Assembly (NCBI RefSeq): GCF_001642955.1
Contig: NZ_LWSK01000017.1
Coordinates: 1 to 64,000 of the forward strand
From: Rubripirellula obstinata
GTDB lineage: Bacteria; Planctomycetota; Planctomycetia; Pirellulales; Pirellulaceae
Direction of reading: 5' to 3'
Length of the DNA: 64,000 nucleotides
Shown here one piece after another: positions 34,301-41,950 of this stretch (position 1 is its first letter; each line of letters opens with the position of its first letter). The translations under genes were made by a program, and so were the position numbers. A model generated the notes under the pieces. It searched no databases. It worked only from the letters and a program-made list of their open reading frames with translations, and was not told the DNA's origin.

Positions 34301-37109
34301 GATCGCCAACGAAATCTAGGACAGGTGCCTGATTGACTTCATCGACTTGGATCGTCAAGGCAGTAGTATTACTGAGGCCACCGTCGCTGACGATGACGTC
34401 AAAAGTAAACGCATTGCCGCCGTCGGCTTCACCTGGCGTCCACGAGAAAATACCGTCATCACCAACTGTTGCTCCGGAGGGAGCGTCGGCCCCAAGGCTG
34501 AAACTAAGCGTTTGGGCTGGTAAATCTGAATCCGTTGCGTTGACTTGCAGGCTTAGTGTTTGTCCTTCGGCGATGACTTGCGATTCCACGGCCTCGATCA
34601 CCGGCGCATTGGGAACATCGACAACTACGATGGTGACGGTTTGGGTATCCGATAATTCACCATCGGAAACGATGACGTCAAATTCAAACGTTCCCGGACC
34701 ATCAGCCTCTTGTGGCGTCCAGGTGAATGTTCCGTCCGGGCTAATGGAGGCTGCGATCGGCGCGTTGTCACCGAGCGAGAAAGCCAGAGTGTTCGCGGGT
34801 AGGTCAGCGTCACTTGCGCTAACCGAGAAAGTCAACGTAGATCCCTCATTAATGGTTTGTGGATTTACACTCGCCATCGCCGGGGCGCTGTTGACTTCCG
34901 TGACATCAATCGCAACGACGGTAGTTGTGGTCAAGAATCCATCACTGACCGAGATGTCAAACGAGTGGCTTGACGGGCCCTGCGATTCGCTGGGCGTCCA
35001 CGAGAATAGCCCCTCATCGGTGATCGCTGCGCCCAACGGCGCGTCGTCGCCAAGAGCGAATGTAAGAGCATCGCCATTGGCATCATTGCCATTGACTTGA
35101 AATGTCAATGAACTCATTTCAGCGGTGCTGATGGCTGCAATCGCATCGATCGCTGGAGCATCGTTTGTTACCACCACGGTTGCGAACGCTGTCGTTGAGG
35201 CTCCATCCACATCGACGATCAAGAATTCGATTGTGTCGTTGCCTACAAAGTCATCGGCGGGTTGGTAGGTAAACGTGTCGTTGGCGTCATCAAATTCGAT
35301 GCTGCCATTCGTTGCTGTAACGATGGATTGAACTGCCAAACCGTCATCGCCTGGGTCAGTTGCTCCACTAAGCAAGTCAACAACCGAGTAAGTTTGCAAT
35401 TGATTCTTGGCGCCTGCGAAGGTCGGGTTGCCAGCAATGGGTGCCAAGTTGGTAACGACTAGATCGAATGTGACTTCGCTGGTTCCGCCATCTTCGTCAC
35501 TCGCTGTGATCGTTACGGCTTCAGACGCGTCGGAACCGCCAGTTTGATCGAAATGCCAAACCCATTGCCCACTATCACTCTGGGTGACCGTACCTGCCGT
35601 CGCAGTTAGCGTCACGGTATCCGCCACCACATCGGCAAAAGCTCCTGTCATCAAGGCGGGTTGGCCTTCATCAATCGTGACCGATGCAAAGTCGCTGGTG
35701 ATGGTGGGGGCAGCATTGACGACAACCAGATCGATCGTTTGGATCGATGATGCTCCGTCGGCGTCCGTCGCGGTCAACGTGACAGTCTGGGACTGGCTCG
35801 GACCGTCGGTCGTGTTCAGGGACCATCGCCAGTAGCCTTCGTCGGAAAGCGTGAGACTGCCCACCGATGCGGCCATCGAAACTGCGTCGCCTCCGGGATC
35901 GGTTGCAATCACGACCAGTGATGTGGGCAGGCCTTCAATGGCATCAATTCTTGTCGTCGTTGGAGAAAGAAAGTCCAACATAGTCAAGATCTTTGGTGCC
36001 ACATTGTCGATGCGAATCGTCTTGCTCGCGGCGACATGGCTTCCGTCTTCGTCCACCAGCATGACGCGAATGGTTGCATCGGTCACATCACCGCCGTAGA
36101 TGTGTGTCTGCGTGGCGGCATCACTGACCGTTTCTTCGGTTCCGTCGCCCCAGTCAATGATTCGCTGAGTGATCGTTTCGTTGCCTGGATCAGTGACGTC
36201 GCCAAGATTCAGTTCATAAAGCGTGCCTTCATCTACCGAATCAGCGCCGTTGACTTCGATCGTTGCCGGAACGTCAACAACTTCGACTCGAAAGGTTGTC
36301 TGTGCCGTCAGCAAGCCTTCGTCAGTTGCAGTCACCGTCACGTCAAAGACTTCGTCTGGCCCGTCAGTGGTGTTCAGTGTCCATGACCAAGTCCCATCAC
36401 CGTTATCTGTGATCTGGCCAATGTTCGATGCAATGTTTGCGACCGTTCCATTGTCGATGTCACCAAATATCCCAGCGGTCATGGCGGTCGAACCCTCGTC
36501 CGTGACCAAGTCTTCAACCGGATCGACAAAGGGAGCGTCGTTCGATCCGGCGACATTGACTGTTACGGTCCCGAAAGAACGGCCATTATTTCCATCGTCC
36601 AGCAGGTATCGAAACGTGTCGGTTTCGACCGTGCCGTCGGCAACGTCGTCGAGCCGTCCGCTTGGGGCGTAGGTCACACTGCCACTGGCCGCGTCAAAGC
36701 CCACTAGTCCGCGCGTGCCCTGGGTATCAATCCCAACGATGCGAAGCGTTCCGCTATTGTCGGGATCGCTATCATCTGCCAACAGCAACGCGGTCACGTC
36801 GACGACCGCATCATCTTCGCCGATGTCGAAAGAGTCATTGGTCGCGTTGGGGCTCAAGTTGTTGACGCCAGGCGTATTGCTGGTCCCAATCGTGATACCC
36901 TGTTGGCCCTGCACAACATTGTTGATGTAGCCTTGGTGAACGCTGCCGCCTGAATCACTGCCGAACAGATCGATGCTGCCGTTGCCGCTCAGGTCGATCT
37001 GGACACCATCAACCGCCAATAGTTGACGTGCTTCGAGCGTCTCGATCAGGAACCTGCGTTTTGGAGACTTCTTGCGGGTTGCTGAACGTCGTTTTGAATT
37101 GCGAATCAT
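28329..37109 (-). CDS. Giant surface protein with LEPR-XLL-like N-terminus and 18 cadherin/Ig-like (He_PIG) repeats
   Basis: ATG 37109 has AGGA ten bases upstream and gives about 2,926 residues. The N-terminus is Arg/Lys-rich and then carries 'LIETLEARQLLAVDG', a LEPR-XLL-type signature of planctomycete surface proteins. Next come about 650 residues of VCBS/cadherin-like sequence, including a PKD-like 'RIIDWGDGTEETVSD'. Fifteen tandem repeats of about 92 residues follow, each with 'SLGDNAP..A.I..DG.F.WTP.E.DGPG.F.F.V.VSDG' and ending in 'EVNxAP'. Three more degenerate copies lie near the C-terminus. Acidic DxD motifs suggest calcium binding. No dockerin or sorting motif is visible at the C-terminus. 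It lies 82 bp downstream of the porin gene. Adhesion or cell-surface structure is the likely role. Confidence 0.85.
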   Translation of the reverse strand: MIRNSKRRSATRKKSPKRRFLIETLEARQLLAVDGVQIDLSGNGSIDLFGSDSGGSVHQGYINNVVQGQQGITIGTSNTPGVNNLSPNATNDSFDIGEDDAVVDVTALLLADDSDPDNSGTLRIVGIDTQGTRGLVGFDAASGSVTYAPSGRLDDVADGTVETDTFRYLLDDGNNGRSFGTVTVNVAGSNDAPFVDPVEDLVTDEGSTAMTAGIFGDIDNGTVANIASNIGQITDNGDGTWSWTLNTTDGPDEVFDVTVTATDEGLLTAQTTFRVEVVDVPATIEVNGADSVDEGTLYELNLGDVTDPGNETITQRIIDWGDGTEETVSDAATQTHIYGGDVTDATIRVMLVDEDGSHVAASKTIRIDNVAPKILTMLDFLSPTTTRIDAIEGLPTSLVVIATDPGGDAVSMAASVGSLTLSDEGYWRWSLNTTDGPSQSQTVTLTATDADGASSIQTIDLVVVNAAPTITSDFASVTIDEGQPALMTGAFADVVADTVTLTATAGTVTQSDSGQWVWHFDQTGGSDASEAVTITASDEDGGTSEVTFDLVVTNLAPIAGNPTFAGAKNQLQTYSVVDLLSGATDPGDDGLAVQSIVTATNGSIEFDDANDTFTYQPADDFVGNDTIEFLIVDVDGASTTAFATVVVTNDAPAIDAIAAISTAEMSSLTFQVNGNDANGDALTFALGDDAPLGAAITDEGLFSWTPSESQGPSSHSFDISVSDGFLTTTTVVAIDVTEVNSAPAMASVNPQTINEGSTLTFSVSASDADLPANTLAFSLGDNAPIAASISPDGTFTWTPQEADGPGTFEFDVIVSDGELSDTQTVTIVVVDVPNAPVIEAVESQVIAEGQTLSLQVNATDSDLPAQTLSFSLGADAPSGATVGDDGIFSWTPGEADGGNAFTFDVIVSDGGLSNTTALTIQVDEVNQAPVLDFVGDHSINELESLTFSATGSDADLPQANLVFSLSDNAPADATITQDGNFSWTPTESDGAGIFTFDVIVSDGAESDSETVTITVAEVNVAPVLDSIAAKTIGEGATLAFTASATDADLPDNPLEYSLGSDAPSGASMSANGDFTWTPTEADGPGVFTFNVVVSDGVLSDATTVTVTVEEVNVAPTWSLIETQTINELADFVLIVAATDVDEPENVLTYSATGNVPAGVTIASNGTIQWTPTEEQGPASYTFDLVASDGQLSSSTPITINVAEVNQAPQLDAIGVQSVDEGSTLSFVAAATDDDLPSNSLQFSLAGTVPTGALITADGTFTWTPQEADGPGTFEFDVVVSDGELSDTQTVTIEVVDVPNAPVIASIEDQTVAEGQTLTFTATATDSDLPADTLTFRLDGSAPEDASITADGHFSWTPNELFGGDSVTFDILVSDGELEAIESLTIYVDEVNQFPLLQAIDDHDVNELETLSFTVNATDADLPVPLLSYSLGENAPAGASINDLGEFAWTPNEEDGPGTFTFEVNVSDGELSVTETTTVTVGEVNTAPKIAQLETYIVNEGEAFSFTATASDFDAPNNSLSFSLGDAAPATATMTPAGVFTWSPDEADGPGSFSFDVIVSDGFATDATSVTIEVGEVNVAPILALIDPQSIDELATLTFQAAATDLDQPATPLTFQLAGDAPQGASISTEGFFSWTPSESQGPNTYSFDVVVSDSVLTDTQTIEVTVGEVNLAPTLMSIADQTVDEGQTLTLSLVGSDLDLPNNNLTFSLGDDAPAGASITPDGDFSWTPTEAQGPDSFEITVQISDGTVTTSESFQVDVQDVPNAPVIQPIPNQQVDEGVELQLKIDASDSDLPKQTLFFSLGDNAPSDLTLSSSGMLQWTPTETDGGEKYTFDIVVSDGVLESTTPVVIEVNEVNQPPIMQVVEAFSIQENSEFNLLFRSTDLDQPAQSLTYSLVGSVPFRAAISADGEFSWAPSEAEGPSERQIHVQVTDGLETVRQTVTIQVEEVNESPQWTDLPDQELEANFPFELFLQATDADHPRNTLTYRFSGPAPVGATLTTAGLFAWTPSPQQIGSHQFQFDVSDDGGATFATSPLVNFDVVSERFEDIGESATNLFILETDAGNATKARGAQFTHRIQHPDLHVYSRLYVKSPSDSEFQLAESSIEWVDHDKDDSTNKIMQINYDHTIVAPDLSDSTLGNMIDGVWTVLVDLDYDFHPANPQPDLLNDRLFTFTVDSAAIALPPSVRFTSPSQNAFLPGVADVRFDWESDPDFASDDRVALVIGKNSDDVYDKIVNSTLRSHSVSDLPENSWLDALLISLKPLPGFATAPKPVDGFVAPRFAPINGSESDALFDDHIGFGLRFDELTFRTRSNAAPRLSATSLTRVVAAGETLEMNIQATDEEGDAISYRIENAPDGLTFSSDGQLQWTPTSDQLGTYSTTVYADDFKGESHIDTMTLTLIVPNQKPVLQPMADPTFLVGRNSSFQILATDEEQDPIRYSIGVRPSGVEVDSSGLVTWTPSATDVGVHTIRVFAYGNRGYQYSEGVDVNVTVEYPPSEPPVLEAVSSQTLNGFLPFEYQLNATDPDGDAIYYSLSGAPSGVSIDAGGLLSWNAGNQHAGVHNFDIIVSDRVRPENFDTQPVQLTVIESLNKAELYFQRTTIGDEPSKYSATLKLTFDDQRLQASTKVWVTAPNRQPIQATLESFVATMTIQSSADEDEASFMEGLEESWLVEIDFDGVSGNSDEAAFSFSSLRDDNSLGNNGFYRQFPSQGMVGRVTHGQTFSTDEELPELYLTDSTGTAFPRISEVSVFGVSPSSRTLVQTITHQNQTLGPLSDMYQQFEIELTSIQTPSGIVSGPSSIANKHLAQIRSISVGGMIDVAIIAFEIRDAASQIQAIHESPPQSESSVLDDEYMKMPAQADFNDSLSMPQSSSGKLADLVWCGDEELCPTVDDENNLWDVKEELSTNIDGDLVLLLANDQSVERAGQ
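31010..35160 (-). repeat. Tandem array of ~276-bp coding repeats with a 1,395-bp higher-order unit
   Basis: Fifteen consecutive coding repeats of about 276 bp form the central part of the giant gene. Repeats 2, 7 and 12 end with the variant linker 'VDVPN', and repeats 3, 8 and 13 carry 'GG' in place of 'GP' and end in 'DEVNQ'. This shows a five-repeat super-unit. Matching DNA blocks at 33242 and 34637 lie 1,395 bp (465 codons) apart and are almost identical. Confidence 0.78.
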
Positions 37110-37191
37110 GAAGCTGGCTTCCTGCCAATTGGAGTGGTGCAATCCTTTGCACCGAAGATTGTTTGCTTGAGTCAGAACCGTGGCGACAACG

Positions 37192-38802
37192 CTAAAATAG
37201 CACGATCAAATCCGATGCAAGCGTTAGTTGGCTGTCGTCGCTACGATCGTCAAAGGGCTTGACGCCTGAGACACCGCCGGGAACAGCAGGATTACTTTCC
37301 ACGTCAGAAGTATCCCAGCGAATTTCGTTTCGGAAAAGCACGTTTGAGTGAGGCTTCCAGTTTACGCCCGCGGTCAGAGCGAAGTAATCGCTACCGTTGA
37401 ATGCGGGACCGCTGCCAGCATATTCGATCGGCACCCCGACGCGACTGTTCCCGTCATCTCGAAACCATTCGACTCGCAAGCCAGACGAGATCTTTTCATT
37501 CCACTGATAAACCAAGTACTGATTGACACCCCACCAGGACGCATCGCCGAAACCGACTGTGTTGTTCACACTGTCTAATGTCACGACCGCGCCATCCTGG
37601 AATCCATAGTCGCCTTGCAAGACGTAATACAACGAAGAACGCAGGTAGTGCTTTAGCACCAAGCTGGCCCAGACCCGCGTGTCTTCCATCGCGCCATCGG
37701 GTGTTGTAATCCCGGTGAAGTCTCTTCCAGCGTGGCCGGTAAGCGCCAGCGTCGTCTTGCCTTCGCGAAACGATTTCAAAATCCCCAGTCGCGTGCCCCA
37801 CTCGTCAAGGTTGCTGTAGAACGAATCCCAACCGGTGGTCCCGGCTGCTGCAATCGAAAGCGTGGGCGATAACTTTGCAAACCACATCCCGCCGCTCAGC
37901 GTGAACGGTTGTCCGTAAGCATAGGTGTAAGCGTGAGAATAGAAAAAGTTGTCGGGTGCTGCGAAAGTCTCGTAGCCACCGAGTGCGTAAAAATGGCCGA
38001 AACGAAACGTGCTTCCGTAAGGTCCAATGGGCGCCGCGATGTCGATGTAGGCCTGCGGCAAGGCAAGCCCGTAGTCGTCGTCCGCTTGGTTCCATCGTGG
38101 CGTGCGATCACCGCGTTCCTCTAACCCCGGAACGGTTACAAAACGACTGTCGGTGCCATAATTCAGGTCGACACGTGCCCCCCAATCCCATTTCCGTCGA
38201 TCCGCTTGGACTTGTTTGCCAAAGTAAACGTAGAATTGATTGAGTTGGTAGTCGTTGGACCGATCGTTGAACAGCACCGGGGCATTGAGTCGGTTGTTCG
38301 GATCGGCTGGGTTGAGGGTGACGCCTTGCTGCAACCATCCACCCATCTGCCAAGGTCTCCGATTGAAGCCCCATCTTTTCTCGCACTGATTGCAAGTGAC
38401 ATTGTGCAATGGCTGAAATTCGCTTTCGCAAAGGTAGCAAGCACTTGTGCCGCAAGAAGTGCAACCATCAACACCGGAATCACGGCAGGCGTCGCATCGA
38501 CCTGAATCAGTGCTTAAATCGTCGCATCCATTCTCAAATGAAGCTGTTGAATTAAATGACGCAGGCTCAATTTTGCTTTTAGTTTCACTGGGCTTGCTTT
38601 TAGTTTCACTGGGAAACTCAGATTCATCAGACAAACCAGGTCCCACATCAAACCTGATGGGGTCGGACACAGGCAGGAATTCCTCCGCGTTGAGCGGCTG
38701 AAAGCAAACAGATACGAGAAAAAGGGACAAGGCAAGGAAGCGAGATTCAACAGGCTTTCTCTTGGTAAACCAGTAACCAATAACATGCATACAATTGTTC
38801 AT
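37192..38802 (-). CDS. Outer-membrane porin-like beta-barrel (BBP2/OmpL-like) with Cys-rich N-terminal segment
   Basis: The 536-residue product has a signal peptide ('FLALSLFLVSVCFQPLNAEE'). Residues about 92-145 contain ten or more cysteines, mostly in CxxC pairs ('GRCDACRDSG', 'SCGTSACYLC', 'CNQCEKRW'), which could form disulfides or bind metal. From about residue 150 to the end, alternating amphipathic strands with many Tyr/Trp/Gly ('GARVDLNYGTDSRF', 'FRFGHFYALGGYE', 'SSLYYVLQGDYGFQDG') end in 'LTLASDLIVLF' with a terminal Phe, as in outer-membrane barrels. Its family is the putative beta-barrel porin-2 type. It is upstream of, and probably co-transcribed with, the giant repeat protein. 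Confidence 0.75.
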   Translation of the reverse strand: MNNCMHVIGYWFTKRKPVESRFLALSLFLVSVCFQPLNAEEFLPVSDPIRFDVGPGLSDESEFPSETKSKPSETKSKIEPASFNSTASFENGCDDLSTDSGRCDACRDSGVDGCTSCGTSACYLCESEFQPLHNVTCNQCEKRWGFNRRPWQMGGWLQQGVTLNPADPNNRLNAPVLFNDRSNDYQLNQFYVYFGKQVQADRRKWDWGARVDLNYGTDSRFVTVPGLEERGDRTPRWNQADDDYGLALPQAYIDIAAPIGPYGSTFRFGHFYALGGYETFAAPDNFFYSHAYTYAYGQPFTLSGGMWFAKLSPTLSIAAAGTTGWDSFYSNLDEWGTRLGILKSFREGKTTLALTGHAGRDFTGITTPDGAMEDTRVWASLVLKHYLRSSLYYVLQGDYGFQDGAVVTLDSVNNTVGFGDASWWGVNQYLVYQWNEKISSGLRVEWFRDDGNSRVGVPIEYAGSGPAFNGSDYFALTAGVNWKPHSNVLFRNEIRWDTSDVESNPAVPGGVSGVKPFDDRSDDSQLTLASDLIVLF

Positions 38803-38975
38803 CTTGGCGGCAAGGACTCAGGTAGCTCCAGGAACTACGAAATCCGCCAATTTTATGTCAAGTTCCGATTTGCAACAAAACGACAAACCATCGCTAACTC
38901 GCTTGTCGCCGTCATCTAGACTCACGCCGTATGGCTATCTCGCCTCCATCAAGGCGCAGATGCTTTGGCTTACGT

Positions 38976-40037
38976 TCATTTTGTCGCCGAGATACGGACA
39001 TGGACCGATCCGTCGTCTCGATCCTTGGTCACGATGCTGATGTCAAGAAAGCGTTTAAGCACGTTGATGTGAGTTTGGCTGTGCTGAGATAACGGAACCG
39101 TTCGGAATTCACTCGGTTCGCCTTGCGATGCGGCAATTCCCATCGGCAGCAAAAGTTGGTCTGCCAAATACTCGCCGACGGGAACGTTGGCGGCCAAGTA
39201 GGTGCGTGCTTGCCGCAGTGTTGATCGAGCAACTTGTTCAGCCTTTACGCCGACTTTGCCGAAGCCCACCATCAGCTCCGTGACGTTGTCGAAACCGCAT
39301 TCGATCATGACGACGTTGCCCGGACCGCCCGATCGCTGCGCTTCGATGATGTGACAGGCATCCGTCGGCCAATCCGCCTTACGACGAATGACATCGCACT
39401 CTCGTTGGCCAATTGATGTTGGAACCTTAGCAACAACCGCGATCACCTTGGGCTGAAGTTCTCCTTCTCGATTTAGCAATTGCAAGCCAGTCAGTTGAGG
39501 TGTTGGAGTCACTTTCAATTCGATCTCGCCACCGCCAGCCGGATAGAATCCATACGCATCAAGCAAAGCGGTCACGCTCGCATTCATCTTGACCAGTTGC
39601 GACAGATAACAACGATCGAAGAAGTCGAACGGAGGTGCCCAAGCGGCATGCGTGCCACCTTGAATCCGAACGGTGGATGATTCGCGGGCCATCATCAGCG
39701 CAGGCAAAACAGTTTGTGCGACCAAGATCGCGCTGCCAGCCGTCCCGACCTGGAACGAAAAATCACCGCCACGGATCGCCGAGGGCGCAAAGGTCAGCTC
39801 TTGCGAACCGAGGTCGCCCCCAACGACGTGTCCGTCACAGATTTCTGAAATCGCACGCACACCGGTCAAGTGCTGCCGCAGCAGTCCTGGTTTTTTGCGG
39901 CCAGCTCGGATGTTGGTAATCCGCACGGACGTTTCGGTCACCGCCGCCAAAGCGAGGGACGAGCGAACGATTTGTCCGCCGCCCTCGCCTTCGCTCCCAT
40001 CGATTTCAATCATCCGTTTATTCATCCGTTTAGTCAC
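38976..40037 (-). CDS. rtcA: RNA 3'-terminal phosphate cyclase
   Basis: RtcA uses ATP to turn RNA 3'-phosphate ends into 2',3'-cyclic phosphates, the substrate of RtcB. The 353 residues show 'IEIDGSEGEGGGQIVRSSLALAAVT', 'RAGRKKPGLLRQHLTGV', 'GTHAAWAPPFDFFDRCYL' and 'LADQLLLPMGIAA'. The C-terminal 'LSQHSQTHINVLKRFL' holds the adenylated His. Possible starts are GTG 40037, ATG 40025 and ATG 40013; the first lies four bases after the rtcB stop and suggests coupling. It is the second gene of an rtcBA operon. Confidence 0.94.
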   Translation of the reverse strand: MTKRMNKRMIEIDGSEGEGGGQIVRSSLALAAVTETSVRITNIRAGRKKPGLLRQHLTGVRAISEICDGHVVGGDLGSQELTFAPSAIRGGDFSFQVGTAGSAILVAQTVLPALMMARESSTVRIQGGTHAAWAPPFDFFDRCYLSQLVKMNASVTALLDAYGFYPAGGGEIELKVTPTPQLTGLQLLNREGELQPKVIAVVAKVPTSIGQRECDVIRRKADWPTDACHIIEAQRSGGPGNVVMIECGFDNVTELMVGFGKVGVKAEQVARSTLRQARTYLAANVPVGEYLADQLLLPMGIAASQGEPSEFRTVPLSQHSQTHINVLKRFLDISIVTKDRDDGSVHVRISATK

Positions 40038-40041
40038 TTGC

Positions 40042-41589
40042 TCAATCGTCCGCCTTGCTGGCGTCCTTGATTACGAAACGTGCTTTCAACCGAGCCACCT
40101 CGCTCGCCAAACCAGCCGATTTGACGCTGCGAAGGACTTCATTGAAATCCTTGTACGCCGCCGGCGCTTCGTCGATGGGGTACTTTCGGCAATTGCTTAG
40201 CACATCATTCGATTCAAATTCGCTGTCGACCGTAGTTTGATCAAGCACACGCTTCGCGTGCCGACGCCCAAGTACCCGCCCAGCACCGTGATTGACGCTG
40301 TAGCACGAAGCCGCTGCACCTTCGTCGGCCACCATCACCGCCGATCCATCACAAGGATTCCCCGGCAACAAAATCGGGTGACCCGATTTTGCGAACGGCG
40401 TTTCTCGCAACGAATGATGACCGCCTGGGATCGCCCGCGTCGCACCCTTTCGGTGGACCCACGCAGGACGATCGTCGACGATTTCTTTTCGAGCAATGTT
40501 GTGGCTGATGAAGTACACGAGGTTTCCTTTCACGCCCGGGAAGACTTCCTGGAACGCTTCCAACACGAGAGCATTGATGAGCAAATGGTTCACGGTTGCG
40601 AAATTCGCTCCCAGTGACATGTCATCGATGTAGTCGTTTGCTTCGCCGGATCCAAGCGGTGCATAGACCAATTGCCGATCCCCGGCGGGCAACGGAATTC
40701 CCCACTGATCGAACTTGGTTTGCAACGACTTGAACTGTCCCGATGCCAGGATGTGACCAAAGCCACGCGATCCGCAATGCGACAAAAACGCAACCTTGCC
40801 GTCATGCAGCCCAAACGTTTCGGCCACCTCGCGAGCACGATCGTTGTCACCGACTTCGACCACTTCACATTCGCCAAAATGGTTTCCACCACCGTACGAA
40901 CCGAGTTGTTGCATCTTGTCAGTGAAGTTGGTCATGTCGCGGCGATGCAGCAACGTTTCCAATCGCGATTCCAAAGCATCCGCAGTTTCATCGTGTCCAA
41001 CATGAAACGAGTCCTCACATCGGTGAGCCCAATTTGTTGGGATGCCCAGTGCTTTGCAGACATCGTCGCTAGCTCCTTCGACAACCAACTGTTTTCCCAA
41101 CGTTCGATTAACGTGTCGTGACTTGACAGCACTGCGTTGCCCCTTGCCTGCACCGGTTGGAGTGCGTTGACAGATGGCCGAAATCAATTGGCGGCGAACC
41201 TTGCGGTCCTCGATCGCTTCAGCGGGCAAGTCCAGTTGCAACAAGCTCATTGAGCACTTGATGTCCACGCCAACGGGGCCTGGGTAAATGTGTGTGGGCG
41301 AAACCATCACGCATCCGACCGGTGCTCCGTATCCGCAGTGAGCATCAGGGTTCAAAACCAAATCGGTGACGCCAGGAGCAAGCCGCGAATTGACGGCTTG
41401 CTGCAGACACAGATCATCAAACGTTTCCCGAATCGATTCCGTTCCAAACACCTTGATCGGAGGCGTGGTTTCGGTGGGCAGCAAAGCAGTGGCCTCGCCG
41501 GTCGCAATCATTCCGGGCCCCGTGTAAGCATGTCGCTCGCCGGAAGAACGGTTCTTGGTTTTGGGATCGGGCTTGATTTGAGTAGACAT
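40042..41589 (-). CDS. rtcB: RtcB-family RNA ligase (paralogue 2, RNA-repair operon)
   Basis: Same ligase family as the gene at 1142-2656. The 515 residues contain the metal ligands Cys112 in 'VGVDIKCSM', the His of 'GGGNHFGE', the His of 'SHCGSRG' and the His of 'ISHNIARKE', and the presumed guanylylated His of 'VNHGAGRVLGR'. The two copies are alike throughout, including the DIKCSM variant, so they are probably paralogues from a duplication. This one is followed by rtcA and faces rtcR, the classical repair locus. A sigma-54 promoter lies about 90 bp upstream. Confidence 0.94.
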   Translation of the reverse strand: MSTQIKPDPKTKNRSSGERHAYTGPGMIATGEATALLPTETTPPIKVFGTESIRETFDDLCLQQAVNSRLAPGVTDLVLNPDAHCGYGAPVGCVMVSPTHIYPGPVGVDIKCSMSLLQLDLPAEAIEDRKVRRQLISAICQRTPTGAGKGQRSAVKSRHVNRTLGKQLVVEGASDDVCKALGIPTNWAHRCEDSFHVGHDETADALESRLETLLHRRDMTNFTDKMQQLGSYGGGNHFGECEVVEVGDNDRAREVAETFGLHDGKVAFLSHCGSRGFGHILASGQFKSLQTKFDQWGIPLPAGDRQLVYAPLGSGEANDYIDDMSLGANFATVNHLLINALVLEAFQEVFPGVKGNLVYFISHNIARKEIVDDRPAWVHRKGATRAIPGGHHSLRETPFAKSGHPILLPGNPCDGSAVMVADEGAAASCYSVNHGAGRVLGRRHAKRVLDQTTVDSEFESNDVLSNCRKYPIDEAPAAYKDFNEVLRSVKSAGLASEVARLKARFVIKDASKADD

Positions 41590-41675
41590 CGCAATCCTCT
41601 TTCAAAGGTGTTGAACAAGCTTTTCAGTTCGCTGCCATCGTTGCGGCAAACCGGCTTGTTGATGCAAAGCAGTAA

Positions 41676-41692
41676 GGCACGATGCGTGCCAA
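41676..41692 (-). promoter_or_regulatory. Sigma-54 (-24/-12) promoter of rtcBA
   Basis: On the minus strand the sequence TTGGCACGCATCGTGCC matches the sigma-54 consensus TTGGCACGNNNNTTGC with one mismatch, and the GG and GC doublets are 12 bases apart as required. It lies about 88 bases ahead of the rtcB start. This fits control by the divergently encoded RtcR, a sigma-54 activator. Confidence 0.82.
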
Positions 41693-41825
41693 GACTAGGG
41701 CGAAAGCCGCTAAACCCTTTGCTGAAAACGCCTTAGAAGAAAACTACTGAATTTGCGAGTCACTTCTGACGCCGCCAAGTATATTTATTGTTATACATCT
41801 TTATCCCGCAGGATATGCCTTGTTG

Positions 41826-41904
41826 TAGGCCGTAGCGAGTGAAGCGTGTTACGGCATGCTCGCTTGTGCGCTGCCGTAACTCGTTTCACTCGCTACGGCC
41901 TACT
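41826..41904. repeat. 30-bp inverted repeat between rtcB and rtcR
   Basis: Arms at 41826-41855 and 41875-41904 match in about 28 of 30 positions around a 19-base centre. It lies 46 bp upstream of the rtcR start and far upstream of the rtcBA promoter. It may be an RtcR or other binding site, an mRNA hairpin in the rtcR leader, or another dispersed palindrome. The rest of 41590-41825 is AT-rich promoter-type sequence. Confidence 0.65.
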
Positions 41905-41950
41905 TTGGGACCTTCACGGGTCTGACTGTATCCACCTAACTCTTGTCGCC

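Noticed and set aside
34333-35100. Plus-strand open frame of 255 codons inside the giant gene
   Set aside because: It is a frame opposite the repeat array; its apparent repeats simply mirror the He_PIG coding repeats.
31010-35160. Regularly spaced repeats that could suggest a CRISPR-like array
   Set aside because: The ~276-bp units are in frame and encode Ig-like protein repeats; there are no short identical repeats with unique spacers.
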